Source: CAVQDV01 sp963711375 | Lineage (GTDB): Bacteria; Pseudomonadota; Gammaproteobacteria; Coxiellales; Coxiellaceae | DNA: 64,000 nt | Assembly (NCBI GenBank): GCA_963711375.1 | Contig: CAVQDV010000005.1 | Coordinates: 682,001-746,000, forward strand | Direction: 5' to 3' | Shown: positions 1 through 7,958 of the stretch, in pieces | Layout of the letters: each line of letters starts with the position of its first letter | How positions within the stretch are numbered: position 1 is the stretch's first letter | The notes under the pieces: model-generated | The model's database searches: none | Told to the model about the DNA's origin: nothing | The model's input: only the letters and a program-made list of their open reading frames with translations | Made by a program: the position numbers and the translations under genes

Positions 1-2448
1 TTACCGAAGGGCGGATTTAGCAATAAAACCATTACTTCCGAAATTGTCACCAACGATCAAATTTTTAAAGCACGTGAATATGAGCCTTTAATAATTGCCT
101 ATCGAAATAATCAGGCCGTTAGAATCTCCGACGTCGGCTATGCGGTGGATACAGAAGAAAACATTCGAAACGCGGGATTAGCGAATGGAAAATCCGCTGT
201 ATTATTGGTGATATTTAAAGAACCTGGGGCCAACGTTATTGATACCGTAGATCGCATTAAAGCCTTAATTCCCTCGCTCAAAGAAAGTATTCCCACGAAT
301 GTTGGCATGGGTATCGTTATGGATCGCACCGCCACGATACGCGCTTCCTTACGCGATGTGGAACTCACTCTGCTCTGTGCCACAATTTTAGTGGTTTTAG
401 TCGTCTATGCTTTTCTCGGCAGTTTACGTGCCATGATTATTCCCGGCGTTGCCGTCTTTTTATCTTTACTCGGCAGTTTTGCTGTCATGTATTCTTTGGG
501 TTACAGTTTGGATAATTTATCGCTGATGGCCCTCACGATTTCAACGGGATTTGTGATTGATGATGCCGTCGTGGTTTTGGAAAATATCACCCGTCATATT
601 GAGGCCGGAGTGGCCCCTTTTGAAGCTGCTCTCACTGGTGCCAATGAAGTGAGCTTTACCGTGCTTTCCATGAGCCTTTCTTTAATTGCAGTTTTTATTC
701 CTATTTTATTAATGGGTGGCATTGTCGGTCGATTATTTCATGAATTTGCCGTCACGCTTTCCGCGGCTATTTTAGTTTCTTTAGTCGTCTCACAGACGGT
801 AACCCCCATGATGTGCGCACAATTTTTAAGAAGCGAGCTCCCTAATAAGGAGATTGAAAGTCGATTTTATAAATTTGGTACTAGAATCCACGAAGCCTAT
901 GCAAAAAGCCTAAATTGGGCGCTGATTCATGAACAACTCATGCTATGGCTTACGTTAGGAACGCTTTGCCTCAGCATTTTTCTTTATGTTGTCGCGCCAA
1001 AGGGATTTTTCCCACAACAAGACACTGGTCGAATTATTTCGTCAATTCTAGCGCAACAAGATATTTCCTTCCAAAATATGAAAAAAAAATTAATTGCCTA
1101 CGTTACTATTATTAAAAATGATCCTGCGGTACAAAATGTAGTGGGTTTTATTGGTGGTGGAAATACCATTAATACTGGGAATATTTATATCTCACTTTAT
1201 CCTCCGTCCAAACGACATTTGGCGGTGGATGGAGTCATTAGTCGTTTGCGCGGTAAAGTAGCCGCTGTTCCTGGCTCCAATTTGTATATGCAAGCCGCAC
1301 AGGATCTAATCATTGGTGGCCGTGTGGGAAATGCTCAATTTCAATATACTCTCACTGCCGATAATTTAGAGGAATTAAATTTTTGGACGCCACACATTAT
1401 GAATAAATTGGAAAATATCCCTGGAATTGTCGATGTGAATAGCGATCAACTGAGTAATGGCTTAGAAGCCTTTGTTAACATCGATCGCGATATGGCTTCT
1501 CGTTTTGGAATTAGTGTCAGTCAAATTGACGCCACTTTATATTCCGCCTTTGGTCAAAGCCAGGTTTCCACTCTATATACTCCGCTCAATCAATATCATG
1601 TTGTGATGGAAGTAGCCCCTCAATATTGGCAGCGTCCCGAAACCTTAAATGATATTTACGTCAATTCTTCCGCTGGAAATCCCGTTCCATTATCGGCCAT
1701 AGCACATTTTGTGGAGAATTCCACTTTATTAGCGGTTAATCACCAAGGACAATCAGCAGCCGCTACGCTAACATTTAATTTATTGCCCAATGTTCCATTA
1801 GGAAATGCGGTGGATCTCGTCACGCAAGCCGTGAAAGATATGCGAATTCCAGCTACCGTTTCCGCCAGTTTTCGTGGGACGGCTCAAGCCTTTCAAGAAT
1901 CATTGGCCAATGAACCGATGCTGATTTTAACAGCGCTTATCGCAGTCTACATCGTTCTCGGCATACTCTATGAAAGTTTAATTCATCCGATAACAATATT
2001 ATCCACTTTGCCTTCGGCGGGTGTTGGTGCCTTATTAGCTTTGATATTATCAAAAACCGATTTGAGTATTATTGCATTAATTGGCATCATACTTTTAATT
2101 GGGATTGTGAAAAAAAATGCGATTATGATGATAGATTTTGCATTACAAGCTGAACGAAATGACAATAAATCGCCACGTGAAGCGATTTATCAGGCGGCCC
2201 TTTTACGTTTTCGTCCCATTATGATGACGACGATGGCGGCTTTTTTGGGCGCCCTTCCGCTGGTGATTGCTTTTGGTGTCGGCGCGGAATTACGTCAGCC
2301 TCTTGGGATTGCGATCGTTGGAGGTTTAATTGTAAGTCAGCTTCTTACGATTTACACTACACCAGTGATATATTTAGCTTTTGATACCTGGGGAAAACGC
2401 ATTCAAGCTCTACGAATTTCGAAAAAATCGGAAGGGAAAGCCCTATGA
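1..2448 (+). CDS. RND multidrug efflux permease, C-terminal part
   Basis: The reading frame is open from the first base, so the start lies outside the window; about 815 of an expected ~1040 residues are present. It is an inner-membrane proton/drug antiporter of the AcrB/MdtB type that works with a periplasmic adaptor and an outer-membrane channel. Visible marks are the transmembrane-4 segment with the proton-relay pair in FVIDDAVVVLEN, the periplasmic entry motif KGFFPQQDTG, and a second bundle of membrane helices near the end that includes GIVKKNAIMMIDFA. The stop overlaps the start of the outer-membrane factor gene by four bases (ATGA), so the two are translationally coupled; the adaptor gene is presumably upstream. 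The substrate cannot be read from sequence. Confidence 0.93.
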   Translation, partial: LPKGGFSNKTITSEIVTNDQIFKAREYEPLIIAYRNNQAVRISDVGYAVDTEENIRNAGLANGKSAVLLVIFKEPGANVIDTVDRIKALIPSLKESIPTNVGMGIVMDRTATIRASLRDVELTLLCATILVVLVVYAFLGSLRAMIIPGVAVFLSLLGSFAVMYSLGYSLDNLSLMALTISTGFVIDDAVVVLENITRHIEAGVAPFEAALTGANEVSFTVLSMSLSLIAVFIPILLMGGIVGRLFHEFAVTLSAAILVSLVVSQTVTPMMCAQFLRSELPNKEIESRFYKFGTRIHEAYAKSLNWALIHEQLMLWLTLGTLCLSIFLYVVAPKGFFPQQDTGRIISSILAQQDISFQNMKKKLIAYVTIIKNDPAVQNVVGFIGGGNTINTGNIYISLYPPSKRHLAVDGVISRLRGKVAAVPGSNLYMQAAQDLIIGGRVGNAQFQYTLTADNLEELNFWTPHIMNKLENIPGIVDVNSDQLSNGLEAFVNIDRDMASRFGISVSQIDATLYSAFGQSQVSTLYTPLNQYHVVMEVAPQYWQRPETLNDIYVNSSAGNPVPLSAIAHFVENSTLLAVNHQGQSAAATLTFNLLPNVPLGNAVDLVTQAVKDMRIPATVSASFRGTAQAFQESLANEPMLILTALIAVYIVLGILYESLIHPITILSTLPSAGVGALLALILSKTDLSIIALIGIILLIGIVKKNAIMMIDFALQAERNDNKSPREAIYQAALLRFRPIMMTTMAAFLGALPLVIAFGVGAELRQPLGIAIVGGLIVSQLLTIYTTPVIYLAFDTWGKRIQALRISKKSEGKAL

Positions 2449-4013
2449 AAAAAAATGTCATTCTTTTGGTGATTCCATTTTTTTTAAGTGCTTGCATGGT
2501 CGGCCCGAATTACGTTCGCCCTAGCGCCCCCACTCCCGTAAAATATAAAGAAGCCGGAAAAGGCTGGAAAATTGCTACCCCTAATGAAACGGCCGTGCGG
2601 GGTGATTGGTGGACAATATTTCACGACCAGAAATTAAATTCGCTAGAAGATGAGCTCAACAACAATAATCAAAATATTAAAATGGCATTGGCGCAATATC
2701 GTCAGGCCTTAGCACTAGTCGCCGAAGCAAAAGCCGCTTATTTTCCAGTAATTACAGGAACCGCCCAGTATTTCAGGCAAAGAAATGCACCAGGTTCTAC
2801 GATCACAAATTCGGCCACGAACTCAACCACCAATACCTCTGGAATTAGTACAGTTCGAGGGGCAAACGGAACTCCTTTTACCACCTATGCGCTCACATTA
2901 ATGGGGACATGGGAACCCGATCTCTGGGGAGCTGTGGGACGCCAAGTCGAAAGTAATATAGCCTCAGCACAAGCGAGTCTGGCGCAATGGGCATTTGTTG
3001 AACTCTCCATGCAGGCCACCTTAGCCCAATTATATTTTGAGGTGCAAACTTTAGATTTAGATCAGCACATTTTAGATGAAAATGTCGCGGCTTACGCTAA
3101 GGCATTGCAATTAACGAAAAATCGCTATGCTTCAGGTGTCGCGGCCGAATCTGATGTCATACAAGCCAGAAGTTTAGTGGAAAGCGCACAAGCCGCGGCG
3201 ATAAATAATGGCGTCAATCGCGCGCTATACGAACACGCGGCCGCCGTTTTAATCGGCAGACCTCCTGCCAATTTTTCACTGGGTATTCATCGGCTGAAAG
3301 CGACACCTCCGCCGATTCCCCTAGAATGTCCTTCAGAATTATTAGAGCGACGACCGGATGTGGCGCAAGCGGAAAGACAGATGGCGGCAGCCAATGCGCT
3401 CATCGGTGTTGCCATTTCAGCTTATTTTCCAGTGCTTCCGCTAAGCGCTACGGGCAGCACGCAAGGTCCTGGATTAGGACCCTTATTTTCCCTCCCATCT
3501 ATTTCTTGGTCTATAGGGGGACAATTGATAGAAACTCTTTTTGACGGTGGCTTGCGTACCGCAAAAGTAAACGCCGCGCGAGCGAATTATGACGCCACCA
3601 TCGCCACCTATCGCCAAACGGTTTTAGCGGCGTTTCAAGATGTCGAAGATAATTTAGCCACTTTACGGATTTTGAAAAAACAAAGTGTCGTGCAAAAAAG
3701 TGCGGTCATTGATGCTACAAAAGCCTTAAAAATAGTGCTCAATGAATATAAAGCCGGAACGGCGGCCTTGAGCGATGTCATTATTGCCGAAACCGTTCTC
3801 TATACGGCCCAAAAAAATGCAGCGGATGTCCAAGGCCAACGCATGACCGCCGCGGTGGGTCTCGTCAAAGCTCTGGGCGGAGACTGGACTGGGCATTTGC
3901 CAGTCCCTCGTGCAACTGCTTTTTCCAATCAAATTCACAGCGGAATTGCGGTCCAACCCAGAAAAGCAATCTTACCCTTTTGTGGTTCGTTTACAGGTTC
4001 AACTGTCTCATAA
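2445..4013 (+). CDS. outer-membrane efflux lipoprotein, NodT/OprM (TolC-like) family
   Basis: 522 residues. The N-terminus is a lipoprotein signal with lipobox LSAC (Cys 17), followed by the family opening MVGPNYVRP. Two OEP repeats follow, with the helical signatures typical of NodT-type channels (ERRPDVAQAERQMAAANALIG and the closing VGLVKALGGDW). It forms the trimeric channel that lets the upstream RND pump export across the outer membrane. The start overlaps the permease stop (ATGA). The last ~35 residues after ALGGDWTG have no counterpart in the family and run into a region of gene debris, so the native 3' end has probably been replaced by read-through. A diverged copy of the ALGGDWTG-coding stretch lies at about 6355. 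Confidence 0.93.
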   Translation: MKKNVILLVIPFFLSACMVGPNYVRPSAPTPVKYKEAGKGWKIATPNETAVRGDWWTIFHDQKLNSLEDELNNNNQNIKMALAQYRQALALVAEAKAAYFPVITGTAQYFRQRNAPGSTITNSATNSTTNTSGISTVRGANGTPFTTYALTLMGTWEPDLWGAVGRQVESNIASAQASLAQWAFVELSMQATLAQLYFEVQTLDLDQHILDENVAAYAKALQLTKNRYASGVAAESDVIQARSLVESAQAAAINNGVNRALYEHAAAVLIGRPPANFSLGIHRLKATPPPIPLECPSELLERRPDVAQAERQMAAANALIGVAISAYFPVLPLSATGSTQGPGLGPLFSLPSISWSIGGQLIETLFDGGLRTAKVNAARANYDATIATYRQTVLAAFQDVEDNLATLRILKKQSVVQKSAVIDATKALKIVLNEYKAGTAALSDVIIAETVLYTAQKNAADVQGQRMTAAVGLVKALGGDWTGHLPVPRATAFSNQIHSGIAVQPRKAILPFCGSFTGSTVS

Positions 4014-4029
4014 GAATGCGATGCCAGGC

Positions 4030-4318
4030 TAATGAATAGCGTATTTAAGCGTGTTTGAATCATATAGTCGATTTGGCAACCCGCCTGTCGAACAGTTTTG
4101 CGCTGGAAATAGGGATTATCGAGCATTATTTCAGCAGGATTAATCCCCAATAATTTGAAAAATGATTTTTTATTTTGAATAAGCAAATTCTCAAATTGCA
4201 GTCCCATAATCGCATACCATCCCGGAAGATGTTGCGGGAGGGTTTTTTCAAAATAGCCTCTATCAATATTTTCGCGATTGGGGGCGCTCTTGCGGCCCAC
4301 AAAGGGTAGGTCAATCAA
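4030..4318 (-). pseudogene. remnant of an AAA/DUF234-type ATPase
   Basis: The minus strand encodes LPGWYAIMGLQFENLLIQ, then a stretch ending GCQIDYMIQT. This matches, almost residue for residue, the C-terminal domain of the intact ATPase at 61310-62752 (LPGWDTIMGLQFENFVIS and GCQIDYLLQT). The similarity breaks off just before that protein's CEIRF motif. Ahead of it the frame reads LPFVGRK, which resembles the N-terminal FVGRQ of the intact copy, so the remnant may be an N-terminus joined to a C-terminus by a large internal deletion; that part is inference. The ATP-binding core is absent, so it cannot be functional. A palindrome just upstream (4333-4366) fits the repeat-array rule seen at the intact relatives. 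Confidence 0.7.
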
Positions 4319-4332
4319 ATTCTAATCCTCGT

Positions 4333-4366
4333 TTGCGCATAATCGACAATTGTATATTATGCGCAA
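4333..4366. promoter_or_regulatory. perfect 11-bp inverted repeat upstream of the ATPase remnant
   Basis: TTGCGCATAAT and its exact reverse complement are separated by 12 bases. It sits 15 bases upstream of the minus-strand remnant. By analogy with the arrays in front of the intact ATPase, Fic and AlbA_2 genes it is a probable operator left behind by a decayed module. It has no T-tract and does not look like a terminator. Confidence 0.5.
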
Positions 4367-4417
4367 GTTTCCAATTTTCAAATGATCAATTTAATCAACT
4401 TGTGTGCATAGCTTAGC

Positions 4418-5986
4418 TTAATTTAATGAGGTGTAGTTTCTGTGTCGTTTATCCCTTCCTTTTTCTTGATCTTTTGAAAACTCCAGTTTAAATAATTGGG
4501 TAATTTGGGCGAGCTTTTCTTTTCCTTTCTTATGATCTTTCTTGTGAGTTTTTCTTAGCTTCTCAATCTCCAAGCGCATTTTTTTTTGATCTTTCTCGCA
4601 TATTTCTAACTTTAGCTTGAGTTGGGCTAGCTCTGCTTCCAACCTATGAACTTCGAATTTTTCTGGCTCCGAATGTTGATGCACCACTTGGGGCGGAGAA
4701 AGTGTCTGGGCTGGAATAACCGGAGTAAGATAAGCTTCAGTTGGTTTTTTTTCTTCGGCACCGACCTGTAATTCTTTTTGGACTTTATCAATGGCTCTAT
4801 AGTCTTCTTCGATTTTAGTGGTGATTTTGTTCAGAGCCCAAAGTCTCGTCTTGGCTCCTATTTCACAATCACAATGTGCCAACAATCGAAAATCTTCATC
4901 TTTCTTTTGTTGAATTTTAGATAAATAACCTAAAGCCTTTTTCTCGTCCCCATTGTGAAAAAAAAGGCCAGCCCACGTGCGTAAATCATCTTCATCGGTT
5001 TGATTGTTATCCGCTATTCTCAAATCTAGCTTTATCAGCCCTGCATTGTAGGACTCTAAAAAAGCACTCATTTCTTTTTTCTTTTCCGCAGGATCAGACC
5101 AATTAATGAATTCATAACATTTCGCCAATTCCAACCAATCTTTAGGTGAAAATCCCCATGCGTTCTCTAACATGGTCTTGCGGGAAAATTTAGTGTCGCT
5201 AAGATTGAAGCCTCCATGATCTGGAAATTTATGGATTCCATTCTTAGTTTGTAACACAGTTTGAATAAGACAACTCACTAGAAACCGGTCCCCCAAAATA
5301 TTACCAATACGACTTGCTACATCTCTTCTATTAAAGTTCTCCATTGCCAATTTTGTATAACTAAGGCCATAGTTCTGCCCTAAAATATACAAACAGAACG
5401 CTATAAATTTGTAATCAGGATACGGGAAACGAAGGTTTTTGGGATCCTTAATGACTATAATTGTCTTTAACTCAATCCATTTCATTAGGTTTTCATGCCG
5501 CCTGAAATAAGCATAATATCCTGGCGTAATTCCATCATAATTAGGCCAAGCTAATTTCTCCTTATTTCTCTTATCATTAAAAAATTGTTCATCGCCTAAT
5601 GCCGCATTTATATGCGCCAAAGTGACACCAGGAAACCGATTTTCTGAATTATTATCCTTTTCGAATTCTCCTTTCAAATACCTGATCAGGTGCTCCTGCT
5701 CTTTCGACCAAAATAAAAGATCCCCAAACCCAGTATGGCTCACATTTTGAGAGAGCAGATATTTTACCGCCTCGAGATTACCCAGATAAGCCGAAAGAGA
5801 GAGAAGGCTAACACCCGTATGCTTACAAGTTTGAGACAATGCTTTATCCTTTGGAAATCTACTCATTCTGAATCGATCCGAAAACTCTTTCGCTACCTCA
5901 GTAGGGTCCTGAGTTTTTCTCAAAAATTCAGCAATTCCATGCCAAGCTTCTTTATCCTGAAATGCCCATCGTAGTGGCTCACGCAT
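4418..5986 (-). CDS. effector-like protein with ankyrin-like N-terminus and coiled-coil C-terminus (paralogue of 7959-11351)
   Basis: 522 residues from the ATG at 5986; the frame is open further upstream. This start is chosen because the leader AGAGGTAGAAATATGCG is almost identical to that of the paralogue at 11351 and both proteins then begin MR-PL. Near the N-terminus an ankyrin-like unit is visible (GVSLLSLSAYLGNLEAVKYL), followed by long stretches shared with the paralogue (GFGDLLFWS, VTLAHINAALGD, DGI-PG-YAY). The last ~130 residues are Lys/Glu/Leu-rich with heptad character and are predicted coiled coil. The chain ends SLN like the paralogue. It lacks the ~600-residue middle of the longer paralogue. 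No enzyme motif is recognisable. Ankyrin type, size, base composition and neighbours suggest a secreted effector; that is inference. Confidence 0.85.
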   Translation of the reverse strand: MREPLRWAFQDKEAWHGIAEFLRKTQDPTEVAKEFSDRFRMSRFPKDKALSQTCKHTGVSLLSLSAYLGNLEAVKYLLSQNVSHTGFGDLLFWSKEQEHLIRYLKGEFEKDNNSENRFPGVTLAHINAALGDEQFFNDKRNKEKLAWPNYDGITPGYYAYFRRHENLMKWIELKTIIVIKDPKNLRFPYPDYKFIAFCLYILGQNYGLSYTKLAMENFNRRDVASRIGNILGDRFLVSCLIQTVLQTKNGIHKFPDHGGFNLSDTKFSRKTMLENAWGFSPKDWLELAKCYEFINWSDPAEKKKEMSAFLESYNAGLIKLDLRIADNNQTDEDDLRTWAGLFFHNGDEKKALGYLSKIQQKKDEDFRLLAHCDCEIGAKTRLWALNKITTKIEEDYRAIDKVQKELQVGAEEKKPTEAYLTPVIPAQTLSPPQVVHQHSEPEKFEVHRLEAELAQLKLKLEICEKDQKKMRLEIEKLRKTHKKDHKKGKEKLAQITQLFKLEFSKDQEKGRDKRHRNYTSLN

Positions 5987-6019
5987 ATTTCTACCTCTGT
6001 GTTTTTTAAAATTACGGCG

Positions 6020-6041
6020 AGTATACACAAGGAAAGTTAAA
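6020..6041 (-). promoter_or_regulatory. putative promoter of the 4418-5986 gene
   Basis: On the minus strand TATACT (6020-6025) lies 7 bases after a TTAA-containing half-site (TTTAACTTT). The same layout is found with a full PmrA box at the paralogous gene (11385-11417) and the giant gene. Only one half-site can be seen here, so direct PmrA control is uncertain. Confidence 0.35.
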
Positions 6042-6164
6042 ATGGAGAGGGGCTCCTCATTAGCCAAGTTTGACATTATAACTGCAAAGTCCTAGTTTAA
6101 ATCCTGAAATGTTGATTTTAAAACTGACTTTTAACATAAAATCTACATATAGAAAGATGGGGCG

Positions 6165-6310
6165 CCCATTCGTGGGAAGTACATTTGTATCTGCCACGAA
6201 TTGAAACAGCCCTAGATTTCGTTTCGTGGGAAGTACATTTGTATTTGCTGCGAATTGAAAAAGATCCCTTTTCCGTTTCGTGGGAAGTGCAATTGTATCT
6301 CCTGCGAAAC
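6165..6310. repeat. orphan array of three inverted-repeat units
   Basis: Three units of about 32 bases at a spacing of roughly 54 bases. Each opens TTCGTGGGAAGT and closes with an imperfect reverse complement (CCACGAA in unit 1, CTGCGAA in units 2 and 3); the inside of each unit (A/G CATTTGTAT-type) is also conserved. The pieces between units are short and partly alike. The units look like operator arms, as at the other accessory genes here, but no ATPase, Fic or AlbA-type gene follows on either strand. It is most simply the address array of a lost gene. Confidence 0.6.
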
Positions 6311-6354
6311 GAGTAAAAATCCTCCCTCTGGAGTTTCCAATCGTAAAAAAAATA

Positions 6355-6397
6355 GGTCTCATCAAAGCCCTGGGCGGCGATTGGACCGGGCTTTTGC
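6355..6397 (+). pseudogene. 3' fragment of a second NodT-type efflux gene
   Basis: 43 bases match 3858-3900, the 3' coding end of the outer-membrane factor gene, with six differences. Four of the six are at third codon positions, and the frame reads IGLIKALGGDWTG against VGLVKALGGDWTG. Homology stops sharply on both sides. It is therefore a diverged relic and not a fresh duplication. The two copies bracket the segment with the ATPase remnant and the first ankyrin-type gene. Confidence 0.6.
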
Positions 6398-6446
6398 AGG
6401 GAATGAACTTACGCAAGAACTTAAAAAGTGCATTCTTACGTAAAGT

Positions 6447-6513
6447 GGTGCAATTGGTGCAATTATCCAAACGCTGGTGCAATTGGTGCAATTAGGGTAT
6501 CCTTGGTGCAATT
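6447..6513 (+). promoter_or_regulatory. iterated GGTGCAATT operator array of the AlbA_2 gene
   Basis: Five copies of the 9-mer GGTGCAATT occur at 6447, 6456, 6476, 6485 and 6505. They are arranged as adjacent pairs repeating with a period of exactly 29 bases, and the last pair is half eroded (GGAGCC). The array ends 26 bases before the start codon at 6540. It is probably the binding site of the winged-helix domain of the protein it precedes. Confidence 0.65.
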
Positions 6514-6539
6514 GGAGCCGCTAAAGAGGAGGCCAGCGT

Positions 6540-7883
6540 ATGATCTATCCGGAACGTGAATCCAAAAGTATAGAATTCAAATCTCACCTACCCGCCTTCA
6601 AAGAGCTGATTAAAACCTGCGTGGCATTTGCTAATGGTGTAGGAGGAGAGCTAATTATTGGCATCGAAGATGGAACACGCCAGGTGATAGGCATCGACGA
6701 GGCAATGCGAGAAAGAATCTATGAGGACTTTCCCAATTCACTCTACGATTCAACACAACCGAGCCTTATTCCTCAAATTTATGAAAAAGCAATGAACGAG
6801 AAATCCGTAATTGTTATTAAAATTGCCCCTAGCAATAAAAAGCCTTGCTTTGTTAAATCGTCCGGTATTCCAAGCGGTGTTTACTGCCGCGTAGGCCCGC
6901 ATACGCGAAAAGCAACGGACGATCATATTGATGAGCTCATGAAAGAAGCCAGACATCTTTATTATGACAACGATTTTATTAAAGCCAGTAAAGATATTTT
7001 GGATAAAGAATTGTTAAATGAATTTTATTCTGATCAAAAAATAATAGCCAAACGCTTGCTTAGCGATAAAATTTTAACGCACACCCCTGGAAATGAAGAA
7101 GTTCTGATTCCCACTGTGGCAGGCACTTTATTTTTTTCGCATTATCCTCACGACTACATTCCAGAAGCGCAAATAATATGTACGCGGTTTATGGGGACAG
7201 AGGGAAGAGATATTATTCATACGGAAGAAATCAGGGGCACACTTTTAGAACAAGCCAAGCGCAGTATTCAGCTTGTTAAAAGTTGGCTGAAAAAAGACTA
7301 TCGCTTATCGGGAGCGCAATTGTCTGCAAAAATGATTATTCCAGAAGAGGCACTGCGGGAGGCCGTTAATAATGCATTATTGCATCGGAAATATACCATT
7401 CCAGGCGCCACAAAAATCGCGGTTTATGAAAATAGAATTGAAGTTTTTAGTCCAGGAGACTTTCCAGGATTGGTGGATATTAACAATTTAGGCGATGGGA
7501 CAACATTCTTGAGGAATCCCACGCTGGTTCGTTTAGCAAGACATTTTGGGCTTATTGAAAAACTGGGATCTGGGATTCGATTAATATTCTCCAGCTGTGC
7601 AAAAGCGGGAGTAAAAAAGCCCGTTTATTCGGAAGAAGGCGACTTTGTTAAAATAATATTTTATTTTGAGGCCTCTTCTGACAAAAAAGAATCGCCGTCT
7701 GATTTAATATTAAATGTATTTAGATTTAAGTCTGAAATTTCTATCCACGATATTACAAAGCAGTTGCAGATTTCTAGAAATACCGCGACACGATATCTGA
7801 ACCAATTAATTGAAAGAAAAATAGTAATTAGGTTCGGGAAGGGACCTTCAGTACGATATTGCCTTTCTGCTAAAAAAAACTAG
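6540..7883 (+). CDS. AlbA_2 domain / HATPase_c_4 / winged-helix protein (COG2865-like)
   Basis: 447 residues. The N-terminal AlbA_2 (Schlafen-like) domain spans about residues 5-130, with ESKSIEFKSHLP, AFANGVGGELIIGIEDG and SGVYCRVGPHTRKA. Residues ~275-365 form the GHKL-like HATPase_c_4 region (EALREAVNNALLHRKY, IEVFSPGDFPG, RNPTLVRLARHFGLIEKLGSGI). Residues ~390-445 are a winged helix (DITKQLQISRNTATRYLNQLI). Such proteins are usually annotated as putative transcriptional regulators or ATP-dependent DNA helicase RecG-like; their biochemical role is poorly known and some take part in phage defence. AAAGAGGAGG-type Shine-Dalgarno sequence lies just before the ATG at 6540. A GGTGCAATT array directly upstream suggests self-regulation. 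Confidence 0.88.
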   Translation: MIYPERESKSIEFKSHLPAFKELIKTCVAFANGVGGELIIGIEDGTRQVIGIDEAMRERIYEDFPNSLYDSTQPSLIPQIYEKAMNEKSVIVIKIAPSNKKPCFVKSSGIPSGVYCRVGPHTRKATDDHIDELMKEARHLYYDNDFIKASKDILDKELLNEFYSDQKIIAKRLLSDKILTHTPGNEEVLIPTVAGTLFFSHYPHDYIPEAQIICTRFMGTEGRDIIHTEEIRGTLLEQAKRSIQLVKSWLKKDYRLSGAQLSAKMIIPEEALREAVNNALLHRKYTIPGATKIAVYENRIEVFSPGDFPGLVDINNLGDGTTFLRNPTLVRLARHFGLIEKLGSGIRLIFSSCAKAGVKKPVYSEEGDFVKIIFYFEASSDKKESPSDLILNVFRFKSEISIHDITKQLQISRNTATRYLNQLIERKIVIRFGKGPSVRYCLSAKKN

Positions 7884-7958
7884 GCGGGAGTGAATAATGA
7901 CCCCCCGCACTAACTTTGGCCATCAGAGCGCTCAGATTGGGTTCAGAATAACAGCGCT

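Noticed and set aside
4126..4314. Second minus-strand frame overlapping the ATPase relic
   Set aside because: It has no similarity to the intact ATPase; the matching frame is the one starting at 4318.
6165..6310. CRISPR-like array
   Set aside because: Units are inverted repeats with varying interiors, only three in number, the pieces between them are short and partly alike, and no cas gene is near.
6060..6495. Several small frames in the 6.1-6.5 kb gap
   Set aside because: They translate the repeat arrays and the efflux-gene relic. Apart from the GLIKALGGDWTG match none looks like protein.
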